55,637 nucleotides of DNA from Psychrobacter sp. (GCF_030454045.1 NZ_JAKDJE010000012.1:1-55637); one strand, 5' to 3'; positions 28,832 through 39,034 are shown, counted from the stretch's first letter. The notes: a model not told the origin generated them from the sequence alone. A program made the numbers and translations.

Positions 28832-31309
28832 TTAACGAGACATGTTGCGCCACTGCTGCTGCCATCGATGGCGCTGCTGCATAAAACGTGTGATAGCTTG
28901 TCGTTTGAGCTGTGTGGGTATTTTGGATATCCGTGATGCTGACTTTTGCACTGAACCATCCATACTATGAGAAAAGTTATCATAAGAGTCTTTATCACTC
29001 TCAGTTAGCGCCATTTTGGGAGGGTACAAATAATCAATTACCTGCTCTACTTGTGCAAGGCCATAGCCATCAGGCAAACGGTATAAGGGATACCTTATAA
29101 GCGAACCATACACTAATTGCTCAAGCGTCAAGGCAATCGCTCGTTTTCGCCGCTTTAAGTATTGAGCTTTTGGTAGTGACGTTGCATCGATATCCTCAGT
29201 CAATCCCCAACCTGCATAAAATGGCAAACCATAACAAGTCACCTTTAAACCGCGGAGCAAGGCTTCAAAACCAGTCAGTGAGCTGATCGTATGTACCTCA
29301 TCGACCCACTCTAAACAGTCAGGCATCGCAGTATCGTAGGCAACCGCCTCTACCTGAGCTAAGCAGGCTTCTGTTACCTTACCTGCTCGCAGCCCTGCCT
29401 CTACATCGGGATGCGGCTTATAAATCAGATAAGCATCGGGATTGTCTTGGCGCACGCGTTCGATCAAATGACGGTTGGTTTTAATGGTTGAGCCGCAGTA
29501 CTGCACGGACAGATCATCTTCTACTTGCCCGATGATAAGAATACGAGATTTACCAGAGTTTTTTGCTTTATGCATCCACGAGGTTTGTTGACTCTCAAGA
29601 GTGACGCCCACGTTGTATTTACTCACCCGCTGAGTCAGTAGCTTTTCTTGAAGCCGTTGTACGCGTGCTCGTTGCTGCAGGCTCAGCGGTTGACAGTCAC
29701 GTAGTAACGTCTCTAAATCTGAGGGACAAGTAGCATCGTAGTAGATGCCTTGCTGATCTATAACAACAGACAATGGAGCCAATAGCGTTGCGCCCAGACC
29801 GTTCGAGCGAATAAAGCCGTCTTCCATGCAATAAATAGCTGGCGTGTGTGCGGATTGCTCAACGACCTTTTTCTGTAACTTCTCATGTAGCTGTTGGCGT
29901 TTTGCCAGTCCCCATACCAATAGAGGCTGATGATAATTGACACGGAAATGATCTGGATGTAATAGGTTTTTTAGACGTGGTTTTGGCTTGATAAACAAGG
30001 TTGTGCGCGGAAGATTGGTAAAGGCTTTTACAAATGGCAGTTTCCAGCGACTAAATTCATATATCGTCAAATTGCCATCAAGGCGCGTTTGCCAGTATCG
30101 ATTGGTCACCAGCCAATCAATCGCTGTTTCGATATCACAAGCTTGTTTGGTCGCTGGATCCACATAGTGACTATAATCAATATAAGCACTATAGAATAAT
30201 GTTTCGAGTGTCGTGGTGAGCATGTTTTTTGACACTGTCTTGAGACGGGCGGTATTTGCTGTACTCGCTTTATCAACCACCGCCGCTGCAGATGCTAATC
30301 GACGTTGTTTCACGGTTTTTAATAGACGCTTAGGGGCACCAGTATCATCAGTCAAACCCCAACCACTATACCAACTGACTCCAAAGCAATGCACCGTTTT
30401 GCCTAGCATCAGCGCCTCAAAACCCATATGAGAGCTGACCGTATAAACATGATCTACTTGCGATAAAAGGGTGATTGGGTTAAGTGTTTGCGTCAACAGC
30501 TTGACATTTTTAGGCAGTTTTAAATTGGTCAAGTACCCTGATTTTGATGCAGGATGCGCTTTGATCCAAATATTTGCATGAGGATGCTGGCGACACGCCG
30601 TTTTTAGCATCTGCTTAAAGTGACGCTTATTAGCACCAGCCCCTTTAATAGAGGCATCGCCTGTAACTTGGTCAATAAGTAGCACATGTGATTTTGGCAG
30701 CGCTGTTTTTGTATCGCTGCTGTCTTTATTGACCAGCTCATCTAATACTGGACAATCGATTACTGCATTATATTTACTGAGCTTCTCATCACAAAGACGT
30801 GCCATCAATTGCCGAGCGCGTCTGTCATTTAATTCACGGTCAAGACTATGGTCAGCGCGCGCTATAATCAATTGTTCAAGGCGTGAGCGATGGGTCATAT
30901 CAAAATACATACCCATATCGTCAACAACCACACTTAAGCTATGGCGACTACTGATGCCTGAATCCAAGGAGCGCAAAAAGCCATCCTCGATACTCAGCGT
31001 ACTCAGGTTTTGACGTGTGGCGGCTTTATTGGCTCTTTGGAAACTCTTCTTGCGTCCCCAGCCGATGAATGCACTGGGCTGCAAATCGATGTTACGGGCT
31101 ATTAGGGTTTGTTGCAAGCTTGACCATGGATACCAACGCTGAATATCTGCTTGCAACACCTGTGAGAGCAATAGATTATTACGTAGCATCCCTTTGCCGA
31201 CCACTGCCAGTTTTTTTGGCAATTGATGTTGTGCTGGAGGCGAAGGTGGTGCAGGATCAGAGTCGGCCACAGCGGCTACTTTGTTTTTATTCGCTGTACC
31301 CTTTGCCAT
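28832..31309 (-). CDS. kpsC: Capsule poly-Kdo linker transferase KpsC
   Basis: 825 residues in two similar halves. The pairs IGWGRKKS/VWGLAKRQ, SIEDGFLRSLDSG/CMEDGFIRSNGLG and HCFGVSWYSGWGLTDD/TCYGLPFYAGWGLTED show an internal duplication (about 35-390 and 400-790). KpsC has two Kdo transferase modules, beta-2,4 and beta-2,7, which build the poly-Kdo linker on the lipid. The N-terminal 30 residues are Ala/Pro-rich. It is 74 bases downstream of kpsD. Confidence 0.93.
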   Translation of the reverse strand: MAKGTANKNKVAAVADSDPAPPSPPAQHQLPKKLAVVGKGMLRNNLLLSQVLQADIQRWYPWSSLQQTLIARNIDLQPSAFIGWGRKKSFQRANKAATRQNLSTLSIEDGFLRSLDSGISSRHSLSVVVDDMGMYFDMTHRSRLEQLIIARADHSLDRELNDRRARQLMARLCDEKLSKYNAVIDCPVLDELVNKDSSDTKTALPKSHVLLIDQVTGDASIKGAGANKRHFKQMLKTACRQHPHANIWIKAHPASKSGYLTNLKLPKNVKLLTQTLNPITLLSQVDHVYTVSSHMGFEALMLGKTVHCFGVSWYSGWGLTDDTGAPKRLLKTVKQRRLASAAAVVDKASTANTARLKTVSKNMLTTTLETLFYSAYIDYSHYVDPATKQACDIETAIDWLVTNRYWQTRLDGNLTIYEFSRWKLPFVKAFTNLPRTTLFIKPKPRLKNLLHPDHFRVNYHQPLLVWGLAKRQQLHEKLQKKVVEQSAHTPAIYCMEDGFIRSNGLGATLLAPLSVVIDQQGIYYDATCPSDLETLLRDCQPLSLQQRARVQRLQEKLLTQRVSKYNVGVTLESQQTSWMHKAKNSGKSRILIIGQVEDDLSVQYCGSTIKTNRHLIERVRQDNPDAYLIYKPHPDVEAGLRAGKVTEACLAQVEAVAYDTAMPDCLEWVDEVHTISSLTGFEALLRGLKVTCYGLPFYAGWGLTEDIDATSLPKAQYLKRRKRAIALTLEQLVYGSLIRYPLYRLPDGYGLAQVEQVIDYLYPPKMALTESDKDSYDNFSHSMDGSVQKSASRISKIPTQLKRQAITRFMQQRHRWQQQWRNMSR

Positions 31310-31383
31310 CTCTGATACCCTTACACATTACTTTTACGTCAACTGATAAAGCCGCTGTCCAACAAACAACGACTAGATAACCC

Positions 31384-33156
31384 TTATAAATCTAAGACGA
31401 CTTTAGCAGCGATTGCTAATTGATAAACAATCTGCGACAAACCGCGAGCAATCTCCACGCGCTTAGTTTTGACTTTCGGTAACACCATAATCTCATCACC
31501 TTGTTGGATACGATAAGCGGTGTTCACGACTTCACTAGCACCGTTTTGATGAATAATGAGGATGTCTTTGGTATCAGCGTTATCAGAGAAGCCACCAGAG
31601 TTGGCAACATAATCCCCAACAGTATAATCTGGGTTAAAGGTAAGCGCGCCTTGTGCTCGTACTTGACCATTAACGGTAATGACTGATGTTTGTGCGGGTA
31701 TCTCGATAATATCGCCTTGTTGCAAGATAATATCCTGCCACGAATTTGGTACAACGACAATCTGACCATCAGGCTGGACATTACGGGCTTTAGCCACAAA
31801 CTGCTTAACCAATGCAGCATCATCTTGACGTAAGGCGGCCTCCTCACGAGTCGTCGACTGAGTCGCTAGTGTAAGCTCTTCTAAACGATCGAGTGATTCA
31901 TTGATCATGCGTTTTTGTTGTTCAGCAACAGATTGACGGTATATCGTTAAATGCGTCAATTTGGCGAGCGGGCTTGGTTGTAATTGTGGCACGATATCTT
32001 TTAGACGAGCACCGTATGGCACGACCATCGCACCATTACCTGTATGCGCCCCTTTTACCTGTACAGCAATGGTGCCGGCGTAACGATCGGACGTTACCAC
32101 TATTTGATCGCCATTATAAACAGGTACGTTCTGAGCCTCGCTTAACGAGTAGTATTCTGCCGTTTGAGCACGTCCTGCACTGCGAGTAATACTGACATTG
32201 GTAGCATTGGCGGCTGGATTGGACACTTGTAGCACATCACCAATGGTCAAATCATTCACATCAAACTCAAATGTATACTCGTTTTGTACCTCACCACTCA
32301 CAGCAAAGGTTTTTTTCTGCGGCGCGACGGTGATCACATCACCATCACGGAACGAAAACGCTTGAAGTTTACCTGCTAGCAAAAAGTCATATAGATTTAC
32401 TTGTTGGAGCATCTGACCGTTTCGTTTGATCTGAATATCAATATAACTACCGCGTGCTGGATCAACACCGCCTGCTCGGTCCAAATAAGACAGTACCGAA
32501 TCTGCTGCCAGACCGCCATAATAACCTGGCTGTTTAACAAAACCTGTGACAAATACTTTGACTGGTTGTGCTTGCTCTAAAGAAGCATAGACGCCGACGT
32601 TTGAGCGATAAATACGATTGACCGCGCTTTTTACTACATTTTGTAGGTTGCCATTTTGTACCCCAGAGATACGTACTGGACCCACGTTTGGCAAGAAAAT
32701 ATTGCCTTGTGGATCAACCGTCATCGTCGCCGCGTACTGGTAGGCACCCCACATTCTTACTTGAACATTATCGCCAGGATTTATCACGTAGCTGTCGTTA
32801 AAAGTGGACCCAGAAGTGGTCGAGAATGCGCCGCGAAACAGTTGCTCACCAAACATCATGTCTTGCGTATTGATATCTTGGTAAGGGCGCGTGGTATTGA
32901 TTACCGACTGACTTGGTAAACTTGCGGCATTGACCGCCTCTTGAGTGTTGGCCTGCCCTGGAACACCACCTGAAAATGCCTGTGTTGACACATTGATATT
33001 ATTGCGATTTTGATCTTGAGACATATTATTGTTGCTTGTGCCAAAACTCGACCCTGATATCTGGTCAGCATAACTGCTTGCAGCGGTTGCTGACAGGCTA
33101 GTTGTGGCCATCGCTAAACTTGTCATGATCACGATAGAACGTAGTTTCATATTCAT
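31384..33156 (-). CDS. kpsD: Capsule export protein KpsD (Wza/SLBB type)
   Basis: 590 residues. An N-terminal signal peptide (MATTSLSATAA region, no lipobox) is followed by a polysaccharide-export domain (NDSYVINPGDNVQVRMWGAY). Several SLBB repeats follow (KVFVTGFVKQPGYYGG; ITVNGQVRAQGALTFNPDY). It is the periplasmic/outer-membrane partner that lets the ABC-exported capsule cross the envelope. The size fits KpsD (about 560). It is 55 bases downstream of kpsE. Confidence 0.92.
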   Translation of the reverse strand: MNMKLRSIVIMTSLAMATTSLSATAASSYADQISGSSFGTSNNNMSQDQNRNNINVSTQAFSGGVPGQANTQEAVNAASLPSQSVINTTRPYQDINTQDMMFGEQLFRGAFSTTSGSTFNDSYVINPGDNVQVRMWGAYQYAATMTVDPQGNIFLPNVGPVRISGVQNGNLQNVVKSAVNRIYRSNVGVYASLEQAQPVKVFVTGFVKQPGYYGGLAADSVLSYLDRAGGVDPARGSYIDIQIKRNGQMLQQVNLYDFLLAGKLQAFSFRDGDVITVAPQKKTFAVSGEVQNEYTFEFDVNDLTIGDVLQVSNPAANATNVSITRSAGRAQTAEYYSLSEAQNVPVYNGDQIVVTSDRYAGTIAVQVKGAHTGNGAMVVPYGARLKDIVPQLQPSPLAKLTHLTIYRQSVAEQQKRMINESLDRLEELTLATQSTTREEAALRQDDAALVKQFVAKARNVQPDGQIVVVPNSWQDIILQQGDIIEIPAQTSVITVNGQVRAQGALTFNPDYTVGDYVANSGGFSDNADTKDILIIHQNGASEVVNTAYRIQQGDEIMVLPKVKTKRVEIARGLSQIVYQLAIAAKVVLDL

Positions 33157-33211
33157 GCGTTATATTCCTTTACTGATCCATCGATCATTATTGGTATCTG
33201 GTCTGTCAATA

Positions 33212-34327
33212 TTAGCTACGATGATCACGGATAACCGCCATCACCAAACGTATAAATCCATAGAGCATCAAAAGTAACGCCAATGATGTCCATATCAGAT
33301 AGGCTTGACGCGGATAGGATGCTTCTTCAGCTTCATAAGGGGTTGAGATCACAATCAAGTTTTTCATTTTCTTGAAAGCCTCCAACCTTGATTTTTCAAG
33401 CGATGATAATGACAATTTATACAACTCTGTTGCAAAATCGACATCCGCTTTGATGGTCTCAAACTGTACCGCCTGTCGATTCAATTTGGTCGTATTAGGC
33501 GAGGTAAGTTTGGTTTGCTCTTGAGCAATTTGTTCCTCAACGGCCTTTATCTGACTTCTTAATGAAACCACTTGCGGCGCATCTGGATTTAGGTAGCTAA
33601 GCAGTTGACGCTCCTCTGTGCGTAAAGAGCTTAATTGCGCTTGCAGACTACCAATCAGTTGATTAACAATCTGTGCATTGGCCTGCGGGTCATAAATCTC
33701 ATTTTTATTTTGATAGTTTAATAGCTGCTCTTTGGCGTCGTTCAGACGCTCTTCTGATTCATCTAACTGTGTTTCTGCAAACGCTAACTGATCACGCGCC
33801 ACCTCTTGTGAGATGCGGTTCACAAAACGCTCAGACTCACCTAAGATAGCTTTGTTGAGCTCGTAAGCATATTTTGAATCAAAGCCTTCTGTCGATACCG
33901 AAAGTACATAACTCTGCTCATCAAGATCGATATGAACACGTTTTTTGAAATACTCGAGCAAATCCTCTTGGGTCGCATCAGGATCAATTTCATAAATAGG
34001 GTCTGAGCCATCGACATAGTATGCTTCGCGAAACTTAAACTTATTATCTAGCCGCTTCACCATATCATTTGACAGAATGTACTCTGTCAAATAGGTTGCA
34101 TCTTCTTTACTGGTACTATTTACGCCCAGTAAAGCTGATATGCCACCGCCAGACGACACACTTGAGTCACTGACTTGCTTTACCACCACATCAGCGGTCG
34201 ATATATAACGCGGATGAGCCAGCGTCATGACATAAAATATCACGAGCACCCAAGGCAGTATGACTAAGCCGATAAATAACGAGAGGTTAATTATCTTACT
34301 TTTTTGCTTTGTGGATATGCTTTTCAT
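33212..34327 (-). CDS. kpsE: Capsule export inner-membrane protein KpsE
   Basis: 371 residues of the PCP-3 type. TM1 is near residues 15-35 (FIGLVILPWVLVIFYVMTL), then a large periplasmic part with coiled coil (about 175-290, AETQLDESEERLNDAKEQLL). TM2 near the C-terminus has YLIWTSLALLLMLYG. It links the KpsMT transporter to KpsD. I chose the ATG at 34327, which has TTGAGG just upstream; a TTG at 34357 opens a longer frame. The chosen start overlaps the 3' end of kpsT by 32 bases, which suggests translational coupling. Confidence 0.92.
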   Translation of the reverse strand: MKSISTKQKSKIINLSLFIGLVILPWVLVIFYVMTLAHPRYISTADVVVKQVSDSSVSSGGGISALLGVNSTSKEDATYLTEYILSNDMVKRLDNKFKFREAYYVDGSDPIYEIDPDATQEDLLEYFKKRVHIDLDEQSYVLSVSTEGFDSKYAYELNKAILGESERFVNRISQEVARDQLAFAETQLDESEERLNDAKEQLLNYQNKNEIYDPQANAQIVNQLIGSLQAQLSSLRTEERQLLSYLNPDAPQVVSLRSQIKAVEEQIAQEQTKLTSPNTTKLNRQAVQFETIKADVDFATELYKLSLSSLEKSRLEAFKKMKNLIVISTPYEAEEASYPRQAYLIWTSLALLLMLYGFIRLVMAVIRDHRS

Positions 34328-34967
34328 AAACCTCAATCGCTTCTGTTGTATCTTCAAAGACGTGTGCTGTCTGATCCATTAATACAATACCAATATCGCA
34401 GTTTCTCTTGATATCACCAATATTGTGCGACACTATTAAAAATCCGGCCTGTGCACGTCTGGCAGCTAGAATCTCTTCACTACGCTTGCGAAATGCTGCA
34501 TCACCAACAGCACCTGCTTCATCGAGCATATAATAATCAAAATCAAAGGCCAAGCTCAGCCCAAATGTTAAACGAGCTTTCATACCTGACGAGTAACTCT
34601 TAACGGGCATGTCAAAATAATTACCGATATCAGCAAACTCTTCGACAAAACGAATTTTTTCATCGATATAGGCCCCGCTAGAATACAGCCGACACACAAA
34701 GCGGACGTTTTGCCGACCGGTCAAACTGCCTTGGAAGCCCCCTGCCACACCGACTGGCCATGAGATGGTAGAGTCGGTGATGATCTCGCCATGGTCTGGC
34801 TCATCAAGTCCGCAGATGATACGCAGCAAGGTTGACTTACCCGCGCCATTACGCCCGAGCAAGCCAACGCTTTGCTTATCACCAATGGTCAGATTGAGAT
34901 CTTTAAAAAGATAATGCCGACCTTTTTTCGTCATAAATGACTTAGAAATGTTTTTAACTTCAATCAT
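34296..34967 (-). CDS. kpsT: Capsule ABC exporter ATPase KpsT
   Basis: A 223-residue ABC ATPase. Walker A is LLGRNGAGKSTLLRI near residue 37, the signature YSSGMKARLTFGLSL near 125 and Walker B YYMLDEA near 147, with SHNIGD as switch His. It powers KpsM in export of the lipid-linked capsule. The length matches short KpsT-type ATPases, which lack the C-terminal sugar-binding domain of Wzt. It sits between kpsM (46 bases upstream) and kpsE (overlapping). Confidence 0.95.
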   Translation of the reverse strand: MIEVKNISKSFMTKKGRHYLFKDLNLTIGDKQSVGLLGRNGAGKSTLLRIICGLDEPDHGEIITDSTISWPVGVAGGFQGSLTGRQNVRFVCRLYSSGAYIDEKIRFVEEFADIGNYFDMPVKSYSSGMKARLTFGLSLAFDFDYYMLDEAGAVGDAAFRKRSEEILAARRAQAGFLIVSHNIGDIKRNCDIGIVLMDQTAHVFEDTTEAIEVYEKHIHKAKK

Positions 34968-35013
34968 TCATCTACCTTACTCAATATAGATACTCATAAT
35001 TATTATGATTAAT

Positions 35014-35826
35014 TTAGCGAGAACGGATCATGTCACGCTCAGCATACTTGTAGAGAAGAAGACCTAAAAAATTAACCACAAACATCCATTCTAGAAAGTA
35101 CCAAATGTCAATATGGTTTGCTGGATAATTGGGCGCAAATGCATGTCTTATTAGTTCAATATTATGGATAAAAGGATTATATAGCAGGTAACTAAAATAA
35201 GGCTCAGGAACAATATGGATTGGATAAATAATACCAGACGTAAAGTACAAGATAGTAAACAGAATAGTGATTACTTTGCTGATCTCACCGCCGTAGTATC
35301 CAACCACCATCATGATAAGAGCAATACCGAAACTAAATATAAATAGCGTTATCCAGCAAAATAATACGATATGTAGGTTTTCCAAATTGGCATAGATATC
35401 AAAAAAAGCCAAGCCTAAAAGTAGAATTATAGATGTAAAAAAATAGATGACTAATTCTAAGAATGAACGCGCAATAATCACATCAATGTGCTTAATCGAA
35501 CGGTACATCAATAAACCTTTATTGGCATTCACTGCCCCTAACGCTCTTGTCGCTATCTTTTGAAACATGCGAAATGGCACCATTCCAGCTACTAGAAACA
35601 AAGAGAAATCCATACCTGGTACTAGACGCTCTCTAATTGCCCCGAAGATCACCAAAAAAATCAGGACTTGGAAAAGAACCTCAAGGGGCGCCCACAGGTA
35701 GCCCAAACGATAACCACCGAAACGGGTCTGCAACTCACGCATCAGCAGTGCATGAAAGGCTGCACCCATGACTTTTAAGCCACTGCGATGCTTGATAGGA
35801 CGATAAGGAGGTAATTGAACAGACAT
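35014..35826 (-). CDS. kpsM: Capsule ABC exporter permease KpsM
   Basis: 270 residues of the ABC-2 type with six predicted membrane helices. The N-terminal motif MRELQTRFGGYRLGYLWAPLEVL is typical of polysaccharide-export permeases. It pairs with KpsT. It is the first gene of the kpsMTEDCS run. The 165 bases upstream show no obvious promoter, although a leader transcript could start near the tRNA terminator at 35993. Confidence 0.94.
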   Translation of the reverse strand: MSVQLPPYRPIKHRSGLKVMGAAFHALLMRELQTRFGGYRLGYLWAPLEVLFQVLIFLVIFGAIRERLVPGMDFSLFLVAGMVPFRMFQKIATRALGAVNANKGLLMYRSIKHIDVIIARSFLELVIYFFTSIILLLGLAFFDIYANLENLHIVLFCWITLFIFSFGIALIMMVVGYYGGEISKVITILFTILYFTSGIIYPIHIVPEPYFSYLLYNPFIHNIELIRHAFAPNYPANHIDIWYFLEWMFVVNFLGLLLYKYAERDMIRSR

Positions 35827-35992
35827 GGCGTTACAGGACTTTACCGAAAACAGCCCCTATGATAAGTAAGCGCGACATAAGTTACAAGAATTAATCTGTG
35901 TATTAACAGATAAACCTATGATTTGGTAAGAAATCTGTAAGTTATCAGAGATGGAAGTACAAAACGCTTAGCCTTATACATATATTTTAAGC

Positions 35993-36026
35993 AAAAAAAA
36001 GCCAATCTCGAAAGATTGGCTTTTTT
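35993..36026 (-). terminator. Intrinsic terminator downstream of tRNA-Met
   Basis: The stem GCCAATCT/AGATTGGC with loop CGAA is flanked by eight A and six T. It ends the tRNA transcript and insulates kpsM from it. Confidence 0.88.
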
Positions 36027-36040
36027 AATACTGCTATATA

Positions 36041-36117
36041 TGGTGGCGATGGAGAGACTTGAACTCTCGACCTCACGATTATGAGTCGTGCGCTCTAACC
36101 AGCTGAGCTACATCGCC
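36041..36117 (-). tRNA. tRNA-Met (anticodon CAT)
   Basis: 77 bases on the minus strand with an encoded CCA. The acceptor GGCGATG pairs with CATCGCC. The D-arm is GCTC...GAGC, the anticodon stem CACGA/TCGTG with loop CTCATAA gives anticodon CAT, and the T-arm contains GTTCAAG. The D-arm and acceptor fit elongator Met rather than initiator, because the 1-72 pair is G-C. A tRNA-Ile with lysidine-modified CAT cannot be excluded but is less likely. Confidence 0.93.
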
Positions 36118-36181
36118 GTTTTAGGCTGCACATTATGCCCAAGCTGCTGACTGCCGTCAACCCCTAATGGGCATTTTTTGC

Positions 36182-36201
36182 AAAAAAATGAATGTCATTC
36201 A
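36182..36201 (-). terminator. Possible terminator of RNase P RNA
   Basis: A short AT-rich hairpin (arms TGAAT/ATTCA on the minus strand) is followed by seven T, about 40 bases after the RNase P RNA 3' end. The weak stem keeps this tentative. Confidence 0.4.
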
Positions 36202-36240
36202 AATTAACTGCACTTACTTACTACGACAAATGATAAAAAA

Positions 36241-36610
<370 letters not shown>

Positions 36611-36613
36611 GCT

Positions 36614-36622
36614 AGTATAGCA
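36614..36622 (-). promoter_or_regulatory. rnpB: Extended -10 promoter element of rnpB
   Basis: On the minus strand TGC-TATACT lies 7 bases before the inferred RNA 5' end, a good extended -10. No clear -35 was seen. Confidence 0.5.
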
Positions 36623-36691
36623 AAACTCACGCCTGTATGGGAATGTCTTTTCGGCATATTTTTAAAATGACCTTAAAAACACTTTAAGCAC

Positions 36692-37408
36692 TTAGATAAA
36701 CGCTGTTGGCAAGGCTATGTCAGCATTATCTGAATGTTCATTTGATTGTTTGGCCAAAATCAGCCAGTGCGCTTTGGGGTAATAGCGCGCCAAATACGCC
36801 TGCAAAAAATCAATGGTACTATTTGCAATCTCAGCATCCGTTTGTTCAGCATCATCATGGATATGATTGTAAATCACACTATGGATCATTAAGCCGCGCG
36901 ATTTTGTGGCTTCTAAACTGAGTAACGTATGATTAATGCTGCCCAGTCGGCCAGAGGTGACCAAGACGATAGGATAGCCTCGCTCAGCGATATAATCCAA
37001 GGTTAATAGTTGCTCATTTATCGGTACCAGTAGCCCGCCTGCCCCTTCAAGCAACACCATCTCATAATCGGCTTGTAGTGCGTTAGTGGCATCGGTAATC
37101 ACATTGATGTTAAGAGGACGGTTTGCTAATGCGGCAGATAAGTGCGGTGACGCAGGCTTCTCATAGCGATAAGGACAAGTGGTAAAGTCCAGATCGTATG
37201 GTTGTAATGGCACTCCCATCAATTGACGGTGACTTAAAATATCATCTGCAATGCCTAGCTCGCCATCTGCTTGTTTACTGATGCCCGTTTGTACCAACTT
37301 TTGCGTGATAACGTTGACGCTTTGCTGCATCAACGCTTTGGCAAGCAGACCCGTGGCATAGGTTTTGCCAATATCGGTATCAATGCCGGATACAAATAGC
37401 ACGCTCAT
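36692..37408 (-). CDS. bioD: Dethiobiotin synthetase BioD
   Basis: An ATP-dependent carboxylase of 238 residues that closes the ureido ring of biotin from 7,8-diaminopelargonate and CO2. The P-loop is SGIDTDIGKTYATG near residue 7, Lys near 37 (TQKLVQTG), and the LLEGAGGLLVPIN motif near 118. Its ATG overlaps the bioA stop by four bases (ATGA), so the pair is translationally coupled. Confidence 0.95.
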   Translation of the reverse strand: MSVLFVSGIDTDIGKTYATGLLAKALMQQSVNVITQKLVQTGISKQADGELGIADDILSHRQLMGVPLQPYDLDFTTCPYRYEKPASPHLSAALANRPLNINVITDATNALQADYEMVLLEGAGGLLVPINEQLLTLDYIAERGYPIVLVTSGRLGSINHTLLSLEATKSRGLMIHSVIYNHIHDDAEQTDAEIANSTIDFLQAYLARYYPKAHWLILAKQSNEHSDNADIALPTAFI

Positions 37409-38730
37409 GGTTGACCTCGATGTTCTAAATATTTACGTACTACTTTTAGCAGCGCTTGGCATAAGGTGGTCAGCTCATCATCAGTAATAATGTAAGGCGG
37501 CATAATGTACACCAACTTACCAAAGGGTCTGACCCAGATGCCATGATCAATCAATAAAGACTGAAAAATAGGCATATCGACCGCTTCATCCAATTCAATG
37601 ACAGCGACCGCGCCCAAACAACGAACCTCGGCAACACCTGCCAGCTGCGCAGCTGGCGTCAGGGCTTGCTCCATCGTACGCTGCATATTGGCAGTACGCG
37701 TTTCGATATCATAAGACAGGATCAAATCAATCGAAGCACAGGCGACCGCACAGGCGAGCGGATTACCCATAAAGGTCGGACCATGCACAAGGGCTGGATA
37801 GTCGCTATTGTGAATGGTATCTGCGATCTTGCGAGTACACAGCGTTGCGGCAAAAGTCATGTAGCCGCCGGTTAGCGCCTTGCCAATGGTCATGATATCA
37901 GGGGTAATGCTGGCATGCTCACAGGCAAATAACTTTCCACTACGCCCAAATCCAGTAGCAATTTCATCCGCTATCAAGAGTACATTGTACTTATCACAAA
38001 GTGCGCGTAATAGCCGCAAATATTCAGGGCTATAAAAACGCATACCACCTGCGCCCTGAATAATTGGCTCAATGATAAAACCTGCCAGCTGCTCACCATA
38101 CTCTACAAAAAACTGAGCTAACGACTCACGATCATCTGCCGTCAATGCGCGATCAAAGCCAAGTGGCGGTGCTGAGACAAAATGCTGCATCGGTAGCTGC
38201 TTGCCATACAGACTGTGCATCCCATTGATAGGATCACAGACACTCATGGCGTGCCACGTATCACCGTAATAGCCTGAATGGGTTGAGGCAAACTGTTGCT
38301 TGTTTGGGCGTTTGACAGCCACTTGATATTGCAGCGCCATTTTTAGTGCCACTTCTACGGCGATACTGCCACTGTCCGCATAAAAAATCGCATCGAGACC
38401 AGAAGGCATAATATCGAGTAGCTTTTTGCCCAGATCGATCGCTGGCTGATGGGTCAAGCCACCAAACATCACATGCGCCATTTTGCTCAACTGCTGGGTT
38501 AGCGCTTCGTTTAGCTTGGGGTGATTGTAGCCATGGACGCTCGCCCACCATGACGACATTCCATCAATCAGGCGCGTGCCGTCTTCAGTAATGATATAAA
38601 TACCTTCAGCGCGATCGATAACGATATTGGAATAGGTGGGTGGTAGGCTGGCATATGGATGCCATAAGTGCTGTTGATCAAACTCATTCGTTGCTTGGAT
38701 GGCTGTGGTGATCGTGGTTTTTTTGGTCAT
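37405..38730 (-). CDS. bioA: Adenosylmethionine-8-amino-7-oxononanoate aminotransferase BioA
   Basis: A PLP class III aminotransferase (441 residues) that uses SAM to aminate KAPA to DAPA in biotin synthesis. The pattern HLWHPYASL, LIDGMSSWWASVHGYNHP and the PLP-lysine region MTIGKALTGGYM (Lys near 283) identify it. I chose the ATG at 38730, which has AGGGA upstream; a TTG 30 bases further (38760) is less likely. bioD follows with a four-base overlap. Confidence 0.95.
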   Translation of the reverse strand: MTKKTTITTAIQATNEFDQQHLWHPYASLPPTYSNIVIDRAEGIYIITEDGTRLIDGMSSWWASVHGYNHPKLNEALTQQLSKMAHVMFGGLTHQPAIDLGKKLLDIMPSGLDAIFYADSGSIAVEVALKMALQYQVAVKRPNKQQFASTHSGYYGDTWHAMSVCDPINGMHSLYGKQLPMQHFVSAPPLGFDRALTADDRESLAQFFVEYGEQLAGFIIEPIIQGAGGMRFYSPEYLRLLRALCDKYNVLLIADEIATGFGRSGKLFACEHASITPDIMTIGKALTGGYMTFAATLCTRKIADTIHNSDYPALVHGPTFMGNPLACAVACASIDLILSYDIETRTANMQRTMEQALTPAAQLAGVAEVRCLGAVAVIELDEAVDMPIFQSLLIDHGIWVRPFGKLVYIMPPYIITDDELTTLCQALLKVVRKYLEHRGQP

Positions 38731-38785
38731 CGTATCGTCCCTAAAACGTTGTAAACCCAAACGTCATCAATCGCTTATCAATATT

Positions 38786-39034
38786 TTATTGACCCGTAAT
38801 ACGCTTGTATTTGGCTAATAAATCATTTTCTGTCTCGACATGATTGGGATCATGAGGGATACAGTCGACTGGACAAATCACCACACATTGCGGCTCGTCA
38901 AAATGCCCGACACATTCTGTGCATAGATCTGGATCAATGACATAAATATCATCGCCTTCTGAGATGGCCTCATTTGGGCAGGCAGGCTCGCACACGTCAC
39001 AGTTGATACATTCATCAGTGATTAATAGCGCCAT
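38786..39034 (-). CDS. yfhL: YfhL-type 2[4Fe-4S] ferredoxin
   Basis: 82 residues. Two cluster motifs are present: CINCDVCEPACP at the N-terminus and CTEC...CVVICPVDCIP, where the second has the longer spacing typical of the YfhL/Allochromatium-type ferredoxin. The C-terminal tail NHVETENDLLAKY is also family-like. It is an electron carrier of unknown specific partner. It sits between coaD (95 bases upstream) and bioA (55 bases downstream), all on the same strand. An electron donor for biotin synthase is conceivable, but nothing in the sequence shows this. Confidence 0.92.
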   Translation of the reverse strand: MALLITDECINCDVCEPACPNEAISEGDDIYVIDPDLCTECVGHFDEPQCVVICPVDCIPHDPNHVETENDLLAKYKRITGQ

